DNA of 6,746 bases from Candidatus Aenigmatarchaeota archaeon (GTDB taxonomy: Archaea; Aenigmatarchaeota; Aenigmatarchaeia; QMZP01). The notes beneath the pieces were generated by a model. That model worked only from the letters and a program-made list of their open reading frames with translations, was not told where the DNA came from and made no database searches. Shown piece after piece: positions 1 through 5,487 of the stretch. The stretch's first letter is position 1. Every line of letters begins with the position of its first letter. A program made the position numbers and the translations under genes. The DNA lies in contig WAQT01000011.1 of NCBI GenBank assembly GCA_015520105.1, positions 1-6,746 on the forward strand. Reading direction: 5' to 3'.

Positions 1-94
1 ATGCCCTGCCGCGAAACACCAATTTGTTCTTAGCTTCCGGGAGAATGTGGACAGCGCACGCCTTGGCACAGACCCAAACCGCATCTTCCGAACC
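1..94. other. Upstream region without a confident gene
   Basis: This stretch precedes the smc promoter. One forward frame is open from base 2 and ends at a TGA (128-130) overlapping the smc ATG. A reverse frame is open from about base 106 down to base 1, and another reverse ATG lies at 84-82. The forward reading uses arginine codons (CGC, CGA, CGG) that the neighbouring genes mostly avoid, and neither reading gives a recognisable protein. A divergent gene starting beyond the left edge is possible. I annotate this as intergenic or unresolved. Confidence 0.4.
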
Positions 95-102
95 TATATA
101 AA
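95..102 (+). promoter_or_regulatory. TATA box of smc (leaderless start)
   Basis: TATATAAA begins 32 bp before the smc ATG at 127. Archaeal transcription normally starts about 30 bp downstream of the first TATA base, which puts the RNA 5' end within a couple of bases of the ATG. No Shine-Dalgarno sequence lies in front of the ATG, which agrees with a leaderless message. The same box and spacing occur in front of thpR. Confidence 0.7.
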
Positions 103-126
103 ACACCTCCTCCAAAATATTAGAAC

Positions 127-2670
127 ATGACAAAGATAGAGAAGATTGTTATACAGGGTTTCAAGTCCTTCAAGAGAAAAACCTCAATACCTTTCCCTCC
201 CGGATTCTCCGTCATCACGGGACCGAACGGTTCCGGCAAGTCCAACATCGGCGACGCGATATCGTTTGTTCTCGGAAGGTCTTCCTCAAGGTCCATGCGC
301 GCGAAGAAGGCGAACGAGCTGATTTTCCACGGCTCTGCCAACAAGGACGCTTCTGAATACGCCAAGGTCTCCCTTTACTTCGACAACTCCTCAGGAATCC
401 TTCCCCTTGAGGAGAAGAGCGTTTCCATAAGCAGGAGAATAAACAACGCGGGCGTGTCAGTGTACAGGATAAACGACAAGGTAGTGACAAGGCAGCAGCT
501 TGTGGACATCCTCTCTCAGGCCGGCATAAACCCGAATGGTCACAACATAATCCAGCAGGGCGACGTGAACAAGATAGTGGAGATGGACCCTGTAGAGAGG
601 AGGAAGATAATAGACGACATCTCCGGGATATCGGAGTACGACGAGAAGAAGGCGAAGGCCGAGAAGGAGCTGCAGAAGATAGAGGAGAGGGTGAGGGAGG
701 CCGAAATCATTCTTCAGGAGAAGTTCTCGATAATGGAGAAGCTCGAGAAGGAGAGGGAGGCAGCCCTGAGGTATAGGGAATTAGAGGCGAGGCTCTCAAA
801 GGTGAGGGCTGCAATACTCTGGAAGGAATACTCCATCTCAGAGAGAAAACTCGAAGAGATAAGCAAGGAACTCGGGGAGAAGGAGAAGCTCTCCGAAGAG
901 CTGGACAAGGAGATAGCCAAGTACGACAAGGAGATAGCCGCTGCAGAGAAGGAGCTCGAGGAGCTCACAAAGTCTGTGATACAGGCCTCTGGACGCATCG
1001 AAGAGTCCAAGCGCCTTGCAAAGCTTCAGGCAGAGGTGGAGAGGCTTCAGGACAAGAGGGATTCCCACGAGAGGGAGATAGAGAGGCTCGAGAGCATGAT
1101 AGAGAGGCTCTCAGCCATAGAGTCGAGAACCAATCCTGTGCTGAAGCACATAAGGGGAATGAGAGGGGTGTGCGGCCAGCTCTCGGAACTCATCACTGTC
1201 CCTGCGCAGTACAGGACAGCTGTGGAGGTCGCTGCAGGCGGGCACATGACCGACATAGTCACGGAGACGCATCATGACGCCATAGAGTGCGTGAAGTTCC
1301 TGAAGTCAGGGAAGCTCGGACGGGCAAGGTTCCTTCCACTGGATAAGATCAGGCCTCCCCACAAGAAGGAGCTTCCTGTGGGAGCGATAGGCTGGCTCTC
1401 CGAACTCATACACCACGAGCCGAAATACACCGCAGCGATAGACTACGTGTTCTCCACCACTGCTGCGGTGAAGGACATAGACCGCGCAAGGAAGATAATG
1501 GAGAAGCAGAGAGTGAGAATGGTCACGCTCGACGGAGACCTTCTCGAGGCATCCGGAGCGATAACCGGCGGCTTCATGAGGAAGTCCGGTTCCGGCGCTT
1601 CTGAGGTGAACAGGTACATCGAGGAGAAGAAGAAACTGGAGAGGGAGATAGAGAGCATAGAGAGAAGGCTGGTGGAGATGAACAAGGAGCTCGAGGCCCT
1701 CGCTGAGAAGGAGAAGAAGACGAAAACCACGGACCTCGAGAGGAAGAGGGTGAAGCTCGACGAAACCCTGAGGAGGACAAGGGAGGCGAGAAAGGAGGCC
1801 TACGAGAAGAGGCTTGTGCTCCAGCAAGAGATAGGAAAGCTCAACATCCAGAAGGCAAAGACAGAGGCGAATTTCGAGAATCTAAAGATACAGTGGGACG
1901 AGAGAACCAATGGAGAAAGCGAAAAGAAGGCCGGCAAGCAGAATGGCAAGGATTATCCCAAGGAACTCGAGGAGTACGTGAAACAGCCCGTGAATTCCCT
2001 GAAGTCTCTGGAGAGGGAAACACTCGAAGAGATACACAACCTCGGACCAATAAACCTCAAGTCCCTTGAGGACTTCGACTCCCTCAAGGCCGAGTTTGAC
2101 GAGTTCAGGGAGAAGGTGGACAGGATAGTGAGCGAGAGGAACTCCATACTCTCCACTGTTGAGAAGATAGAGTCCAGAAGGAGGGAGGTCTTCATGGACA
2201 CGTTGAACGATATCAGCAGGCACTTCAGCAGGGTCTACAAAGAGCTTGTGGGAGGAGAAGCGCTTCTCGAACTCGAGGACCCCGGAGACATAAACTCCGG
2301 GCTCGTGATAAAGGCCCAGCCTCCGGGAAAGAAGCTTCTCAGCATAGACAACATGTCCGGAGGGGAGAAAACCCTTACAGCGTTCACGTTCCTCTTCGCG
2401 ATACAGAGGCACAAGCCCATGCCCTTCTACATCCTTGACGAGGCTGACGCCGCTCTGGACAAGGCGAACACCAAGAAGATTGCGCAACTCATAAGGAAAG
2501 AGGCCAAGAACGCACAGTTCATAGTGATATCCCACAACGATGCCCTGATAAACGACGCGGACCAGGTGTACGGAGTGACCATGGAGGCGGGCGAGTCCAA
2601 GGTGATGGGAATAGAGCTTCCCTCAGAGAGCGGGAAGAAAGGAAAGACCAAGCCAGTGGAGAACAACTGA
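127..2670 (+). CDS. smc: Chromosome partition/condensin protein SMC, short-armed
   Basis: This is an 847-residue SMC ATPase, which as a dimer holds and extrudes DNA to organise and segregate the chromosome. The N-terminal head has Walker A (GPNGSGKS, 32-39) and a Q-loop region near IIQQGDVNKI (141-150). A coiled coil runs from about 172 to 335, followed by the hinge (about 336-485, with the glycines of VAAGGHMTDIV and GAITGG). The return coil spans about 493-690 and includes the conserved LGPINL stretch (639-644). The C-terminal head carries the signature SGGEK (744-748), Walker B FYILDE (767-772), D-loop ALD and the switch histidine in ISH. All catalytic parts are present. Bacterial and archaeal SMCs are usually near 1,150-1,200 residues, and the missing length lies in the arms. 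A Gly/Asn/Lys-rich patch (about 592-610) interrupts the return arm. The N-terminus (IVIQGFKSFKRKT) is typical and supports the ATG. No scpA or scpB follows within the window. Confidence 0.95.
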   Translation: MTKIEKIVIQGFKSFKRKTSIPFPPGFSVITGPNGSGKSNIGDAISFVLGRSSSRSMRAKKANELIFHGSANKDASEYAKVSLYFDNSSGILPLEEKSVSISRRINNAGVSVYRINDKVVTRQQLVDILSQAGINPNGHNIIQQGDVNKIVEMDPVERRKIIDDISGISEYDEKKAKAEKELQKIEERVREAEIILQEKFSIMEKLEKEREAALRYRELEARLSKVRAAILWKEYSISERKLEEISKELGEKEKLSEELDKEIAKYDKEIAAAEKELEELTKSVIQASGRIEESKRLAKLQAEVERLQDKRDSHEREIERLESMIERLSAIESRTNPVLKHIRGMRGVCGQLSELITVPAQYRTAVEVAAGGHMTDIVTETHHDAIECVKFLKSGKLGRARFLPLDKIRPPHKKELPVGAIGWLSELIHHEPKYTAAIDYVFSTTAAVKDIDRARKIMEKQRVRMVTLDGDLLEASGAITGGFMRKSGSGASEVNRYIEEKKKLEREIESIERRLVEMNKELEALAEKEKKTKTTDLERKRVKLDETLRRTREARKEAYEKRLVLQQEIGKLNIQKAKTEANFENLKIQWDERTNGESEKKAGKQNGKDYPKELEEYVKQPVNSLKSLERETLEEIHNLGPINLKSLEDFDSLKAEFDEFREKVDRIVSERNSILSTVEKIESRRREVFMDTLNDISRHFSRVYKELVGGEALLELEDPGDINSGLVIKAQPPGKKLLSIDNMSGGEKTLTAFTFLFAIQRHKPMPFYILDEADAALDKANTKKIAQLIRKEAKNAQFIVISHNDALINDADQVYGVTMEAGESKVMGIELPSESGKKGKTKPVENN

Positions 2671-2683
2671 TTCTTGAAGGGAA

Positions 2684-2691
2684 TTTTAATA
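2684..2691 (+). promoter_or_regulatory. TATA box of the membrane wHTH gene
   Basis: TTTTAATA lies just after the smc stop codon, 37 bp before the ATG at 2721. It predicts a transcript start near 2714 and a leader of only about 6-7 bases, too short for a Shine-Dalgarno site. The downstream gene is therefore probably its own transcription unit and not simply the tail of an smc operon. Confidence 0.55.
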
Positions 2692-2720
2692 AGCCCAAAA
2701 TCCAATTTAAGAGTGACAGC

Positions 2721-3206
2721 ATGGACAGCAAGATAACAGGAATTCTCCTGATAATAATTTCTGGTCTCATAGCTTTCATAATCTATTCCTTCAACTCCGC
2801 TCTCAGCGAGATCATAACCCTCTCCTGCGAGCACGGCTCTTCCTGCCCGATGTTCGGGACTCTCGAATACCAGACAAACGTGAGCATGGCCATAACATTG
2901 ATAGTGTTCTTCATAGGCCTTTATTTTCTCATCTCTCCCTCCATCAGCACGAAGCTTCCAGGAAGAGCGTCCTTCGATATTTCGGAGAGAGAACGTCAGG
3001 ACATCCTGAGGAACCTCTCCAAGGACGAGAGGAAGGTGATGGAAATACTCCTTGACGAGAAGGGAAGCTCCTTCCAGTCAGACATAGTCGAGAAGAGCGG
3101 GTTCCCAAAGGCCAAAGTCACGAGAGTGCTGGACAGGCTTGAGGGAAGGGGGATAGTGGAGAGAAAGCGCAGGGGAATGACCAACATGGTAATAGTGAGG
3201 AGATAA
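2721..3206 (+). CDS. Membrane-anchored winged helix-turn-helix regulator
   Basis: This 161-residue protein has two hydrophobic helices, about 5-23 and 56-72. The loop of about 30 residues between them carries two cysteines (C36 and C42). A linker leads to a C-terminal winged helix-turn-helix at about 98-160. In that domain the segment around FPKAKVTRVLDRLEGRGIV (128-146) has the MarR/ArsR-like pattern of recognition helix then wing, and ends very basic (ERKRRG). The likely topology is both termini inside, loop outside, DNA-binding domain in the cytoplasm. That is the design of one-component membrane regulators common in archaea, and I recall the DUF7343-type wHTH in such proteins. Signal and target genes are unknown. 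The paired cysteines suggest a disulfide or metal site, by inference only. The gene has its own TATA box and converges on the OB-fold gene with a 17-bp gap. Confidence 0.8.
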   Translation: MDSKITGILLIIISGLIAFIIYSFNSALSEIITLSCEHGSSCPMFGTLEYQTNVSMAITLIVFFIGLYFLISPSISTKLPGRASFDISERERQDILRNLSKDERKVMEILLDEKGSSFQSDIVEKSGFPKAKVTRVLDRLEGRGIVERKRRGMTNMVIVRR

Positions 3207-3218
3207 AGGAATTCCCGG

Positions 3219-3239
3219 TTTCTTTATTCAAGAATTTTT
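3219..3239 (+). terminator. T-rich stretch after the membrane wHTH gene
   Basis: Two pyrimidine-rich runs (TTTCTTT at 3219-3225 and TTTTT at 3235-3239) follow the stop codon in the forward direction. Archaeal RNA polymerase can terminate at short T-runs without a hairpin, and I see no stable stem here. The runs overlap the last codons of the convergent gene. Confidence 0.25.
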
Positions 3240-3616
3240 ATGTCAGGCCTCTTCGGGACGATCTCGGTCTCGCCCCTGTATAGAATCACTTCTCCCGTGA
3301 CCTCCAGGAGCGCTCCGTTCCTGATATCTTCGGTCGCGTTGATTCCCTTTCTCCCGAGAGCTCTCGCAACGCTGTCCCAAACAACCACCTTCACTTCACC
3401 GCTTCCATCGTTTAGAGTGAAGAAGATGTGACCGTTCCTGTGAACGTACACGTCAGAAACCTTTCCTGAAACATTGGCCATGCTCCCTGACATTGCAGGC
3501 GTTATCTCTCCTGTCCTGTAGCGCGGGACCTGAATCAGCGACAGCGAGAAATACAGCGCAACTATTCCGATGACAGAGCCTGCCAGGCACAGCCTTACAA
3601 GGGTCCTCTCGTTCAT
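3224..3616 (-). CDS. Membrane-anchored OB-fold protein
   Basis: This 130-residue protein has one N-terminal hydrophobic segment (about 9-30) without an obvious cleavage site, so it is probably a signal anchor. The rest reads as a single OB-fold barrel (about 46-129): ANVSGKVSDV, then HIFFTLNDGSGEVKVVVW (63-80), then GALLEVTGEVILYRGETEIV (101-120). The pattern 'xGxV...FxLxDxxGxxxVxxW...G' is that of the tRNA_anti-like/COG4085 OB-folds that bind nucleic acids or other ligands. Two arginines lie on each side of the anchor (R4, R8 and R32, R34), so charge does not settle the topology. If the C-terminus is outside, cytoplasmic RNA binding is unlikely. The gene follows thpR by 9 bp and starts with a Shine-Dalgarno site, so the two are co-transcribed. 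The exact function is unknown. Confidence 0.75.
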   Translation of the reverse strand: MNERTLVRLCLAGSVIGIVALYFSLSLIQVPRYRTGEITPAMSGSMANVSGKVSDVYVHRNGHIFFTLNDGSGEVKVVVWDSVARALGRKGINATEDIRNGALLEVTGEVILYRGETEIVPKRPDIKILE

Positions 3617-3622
3617 CCGAAA

Positions 3623-3627
3623 ACCTC
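3623..3627 (-). promoter_or_regulatory. Shine-Dalgarno site of the OB-fold gene
   Basis: On the reverse strand GAGGT lies 6 bases before the ATG and overlaps the TGA stop of thpR (3628-3626). This fixes the start at 3616 and indicates reinitiation or coupling within the operon, unlike the apparently leaderless first gene. Confidence 0.65.
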
Positions 3628-4195
3628 AGAGGCGAAGTTCCGGCTCCCTGAGAGGGAACCTCTCTATGTTCCTGTACACAGGCCCCTCCATGCCGAGAAC
3701 GCTGCTCTTTAGAAGGATGTTGTTCACGTGAAATTCACCGAACTTCACGCGCTCCATTCCCTCAACTTCACGCAGGAGCCTGTGAACATCTCCAGACTGT
3801 TTCACTCTTGCTATGGTGATGTGAGGCGAGGGTGGTTTTCCCTCCCTTCTCGCCCAGCCGAGCTCCCTCTCGAGCGATTTCATTATCTCTACCACCTTAT
3901 CCCTTCCTTCCGAGATTCCGGCCCATATCACTCTTGGATAACTGCTGTTTCCGAAATAACCAACTCCTTCGACAGAGACCGTGAACTTCTCATGCTGATT
4001 TGCAACCTTCCTCATTCCCTTCACGACATCCGGAATCCTTTCTTCATCAACTTCACCGAGAAACTTGAGCGTGATGTGAATGTTCTCCCGGGCCGTGAAC
4101 CTGAGCTTCGCTCCTCCGGACTCAAGCCTTCCGAATATGCTGCATATTCTTTCGGATACTTCTGAGGGGACGTCTATCGCAGCAAAAAGCCTCAT
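3626..4195 (-). CDS. thpR: RNA 2',3'-cyclic phosphodiesterase (2'-5' RNA ligase family)
   Basis: This 189-residue protein belongs to the LigT/ThpR branch of the 2H phosphoesterases. These cytoplasmic enzymes open 2',3'-cyclic phosphate ends of RNA to 2'-phosphates and in vitro can join tRNA halves by 2'-5' bonds. Both catalytic HxT motifs are present: HITLKFLGEV (His40 from the chosen start) and SPHITIARVK (His125). Spacing and total length are normal. I place the start at the ATG (4195-4193), giving MRLFAAIDVP, the usual N-terminus of the family. A TTG in frame at 4201 would add two residues, but the TATA box predicts transcription starting almost exactly at the ATG. It is the first gene of an operon with the OB-fold gene and is divergent from the AAA+ gene. 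Confidence 0.93.
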   Translation of the reverse strand: MRLFAAIDVPSEVSERICSIFGRLESGGAKLRFTARENIHITLKFLGEVDEERIPDVVKGMRKVANQHEKFTVSVEGVGYFGNSSYPRVIWAGISEGRDKVVEIMKSLERELGWARREGKPPSPHITIARVKQSGDVHRLLREVEGMERVKFGEFHVNNILLKSSVLGMEGPVYRNIERFPLREPELRL

Positions 4196-4217
4196 AGCCA
4201 ATCTTTCTGTTCATGGA

Positions 4218-4225
4218 TTTATATA
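4218..4225 (-). promoter_or_regulatory. TATA box of the thpR operon (leaderless start)
   Basis: On the reverse strand TATATAAA begins 30 bp before the ATG at 4195, identical in sequence and almost identical in spacing to the smc promoter. It predicts an RNA beginning at or next to that ATG, which excludes the TTG six bases upstream as a start. Confidence 0.7.
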
Positions 4226-4255
4226 TGCCACTCCGGTCCGCATGGCGGCAAAAGC

Positions 4256-4263
4256 TTTTAAAT
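4256..4263 (+). promoter_or_regulatory. TATA box of the AAA+ ATPase gene
   Basis: TTTTAAAT, preceded by AAAAGC, resembles the TATA box of the PRC-barrel gene. It would start transcription near 4286 and give a leader of about 62 bases before the ATG at 4348. A second candidate, TATATCTT at 4281-4288, would start the RNA near 4311, next to the leader ORF. The sequence does not decide between them. Confidence 0.45.
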
Positions 4264-4312
4264 TCTTGCTACATAATTCCTATATCTTCACAAGTTCACG
4301 CCGGTGTTATGA

Positions 4313-4351
4313 ATGTTTTGTGAACATAGCATGAACAGAGTGATTGAATGA
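4313..4351 (+). CDS. Possible 12-codon leader ORF ahead of the AAA+ gene
   Basis: ATG at 4313 opens a frame reading MFCEHSMNRVIE and stops at TGA 4349-4351, which overlaps the ATG (4348-4350) of the ATPase gene in the ATGA arrangement typical of translational coupling. An internal in-frame ATG at 4331 would give a six-residue version. A weak GGTG lies 6 bases ahead of 4313. In-frame TGA at 4310-4312 prevents upstream extension. It may simply be chance in a short leader, since there is no homology to lean on. Confidence 0.25.
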   Translation: MFCEHSMNRVIE

Positions 4352-5400
4352 CCGAGGCTCTCAAGGAACTGTTCGGATGGTCCGGAAACCCATTCATGTT
4401 CAGGATAATGCCTGAGCTCTTCGTGGGATACTCGGAAGAGGTCTCAAAGCTTGCGAGTGGAATACTCAACGGAAGCAAGTTCTCCCTGCTGCTCGGCCCG
4501 ACAGGCTCGGGCAAGACCACGCTCCTCAAGCACATAAGCTCCGAAATGAAGAATAGTTACGACCATGTGATATACCTTCCAAAGCCCCCCAAAGATCCGA
4601 ACGACTGGACAGAGATATTCTCCGTGTTCACGAAGGGATTCCTATCCTTCCTCAGGAGGGGGAACACGAGCATATACAATCTCGGCGATACCATCAACAA
4701 AAAACTGAACGGAAGCAGGTGCCTTCTCCTGATAGACGAATGCCACGAGTCCTCCCAGGACAGCCTCGAGTGGCTCCGCACGCTCACCGACCACATAGAC
4801 AACCTGTATATAGTGATGGCCGGCCTGCCTGTGTTCGAGAGCAAGCTCAAGAGCGACCTCGAGAGCTTTATGAGAAGGGTGAGCACCAAGATAGAGCTCA
4901 CCAACCTCACGAAATCCGAAACGCGGGAACTGATAAAGAGAAGGATAGAGAGCATGGGAGGGGATGACATAAAACCATTCACCCATGAGACCATGGACTA
5001 CATATACGAGAACACCGCAGGATTCCCTCGCGAGATTCTCAGGTTCTGCAACGAGCTTGTCCAGAAGGCAGCTGCAAGGAAGATATCCACAATAGACTCC
5101 GACTTCCTGAGGGAGTCTGCAGGACAGGAGAGGAGGGTCTCCCTCGAGAGCATAGAAATCCTTCCTGAGAGGCAGAGAATGATACTCGAAACCCTCTCCC
5201 AGAAGGGCGAACTCTCGCCCACGGAGATAGTGAACATGATAAGCACGGACGACTACAAGAACAAGGACAACGCCCTCAGGTCCGTGAACAATCTTCTGAG
5301 AAGACTCATGGCTGACGGCTTCGTCACGAGGAAAAAGCTCGGAAAAACCTACAAGTATTCTGTCTCGAGCAGGTTCAGGACGATGTTCGTGCAGGCCTGA
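4348..5400 (+). CDS. AAA+ ATPase with C-terminal winged helix (Orc1/Cdc6- and ExeA-like)
   Basis: This 350-residue protein starts with a motif seen in ExeA/TniB-type ATPases (LFGWSGNPF at 8-16, then a GYSEEV segment at 27-32). Walker A is GPTGSGKTT (50-58), Walker B LLLIDE (126-131), and the sensor-1 region is near YIVMAG (154-159). Candidate arginine-finger residues are R176 and R177, and GFPRE (225-229) is a sensor-2-like motif with R228. After the helical lid, residues about 268-340 form a winged helix with a basic wing (VTRKKLGKTYKY). AAA+ plus wHTH is the layout of Orc1/Cdc6 initiators, but also of ATPases that regulate transcription or serve mobile elements. No replication-origin repeats or transposase lie nearby, so I keep the name general. 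An in-frame TGA immediately precedes the ATG, which fixes the start. An upstream inverted repeat could allow autoregulation, as inference. Confidence 0.85.
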   Translation: MTEALKELFGWSGNPFMFRIMPELFVGYSEEVSKLASGILNGSKFSLLLGPTGSGKTTLLKHISSEMKNSYDHVIYLPKPPKDPNDWTEIFSVFTKGFLSFLRRGNTSIYNLGDTINKKLNGSRCLLLIDECHESSQDSLEWLRTLTDHIDNLYIVMAGLPVFESKLKSDLESFMRRVSTKIELTNLTKSETRELIKRRIESMGGDDIKPFTHETMDYIYENTAGFPREILRFCNELVQKAAARKISTIDSDFLRESAGQERRVSLESIEILPERQRMILETLSQKGELSPTEIVNMISTDDYKNKDNALRSVNNLLRRLMADGFVTRKKLGKTYKYSVSSRFRTMFVQA

Positions 5401-5436
5401 CAGACGCCTCAAGCTGTCCCGTTCTGCCGCGTTAAG

Positions 5437-5444
5437 TTTAAATA
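5437..5444 (+). promoter_or_regulatory. TATA box of the PRC-barrel operon
   Basis: TTTAAATA lies 37 bp after the ATPase stop and 51 bp before the PRC-barrel ATG. It predicts a start near 5467 and a leader of about 21 bases, just long enough to hold the Shine-Dalgarno site at 5476-5480. Confidence 0.55.
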
Positions 5445-5475
5445 ACTATACTCCTACATATAATCATTCCATTTC

Positions 5476-5480
5476 GGAGG
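5476..5480 (+). promoter_or_regulatory. Strong Shine-Dalgarno site of the PRC-barrel gene
   Basis: GGAGG (within CGGAGGTTTTTGA) stands 7 bases before the ATG at 5488. It is the best ribosome-binding site in the window and belongs to a monocistron-leading gene, whereas smc and thpR appear leaderless. This suggests high translation of the PRC-barrel protein. Confidence 0.8.
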
Positions 5481-5487
5481 TTTTTGA

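Larger units (their letters stand above)
4206..4339. repeat. Perfect 10-bp inverted repeat flanking the divergent promoters
   Basis: TCTGTTCATG at 4206-4215 is the exact reverse complement of CATGAACAGA at 4330-4339. The left copy sits between the thpR TATA box and its start codon. The right copy lies just before the AAA+ start. The core TGAACA occurs again at 4321-4326, 11 bp (one helical turn) ahead of the copy at 4332-4337. A weaker pair, GTTCAC (4294-4299) and GTGAAC (4320-4325), lies between. The placement suits a shared operator, but no binding protein can be named from sequence. Confidence 0.45.

Noticed and set aside
1306..1827. Long reverse-strand open frame inside smc (173 codons)
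   Set aside because: It is the antisense of a highly GAG/AAG/CTC-biased gene, which leaves stops rare on the other strand. The translation is Leu/Pro-rich without any recognisable domain, and smc is certain on the forward strand.
1882..2535. Reverse-strand open frame of 217 codons inside the smc C-terminal half
   Set aside because: It covers the signature motif and Walker B of smc in antisense. No domain, promoter or ribosome site supports it.
127..2670. Possibility that the frame is Rad50 or another SMC-like ATPase
   Set aside because: It has a true SMC hinge with paired glycine motifs and no CxxC zinc hook, and the head sequences match SMC and not Rad50 or RecN.
3728..4165. Forward-strand open frame of 145 codons across thpR
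   Set aside because: It is antisense to both HxT motifs of a clear ThpR gene and has no domain of its own.
4250..4259. Palindrome AAAAGCTTTT in the divergent promoter region
   Set aside because: It is low-complexity and overlaps the candidate TATA box of the ATPase gene, which explains the A/T runs without needing an operator.
4642..5412. Reverse-strand open frame of 256 codons across the AAA+ gene
   Set aside because: It is a shadow of the strongly supported ATPase frame. Its product has no coherent domain, and its start lies beyond the ATPase stop without a promoter.
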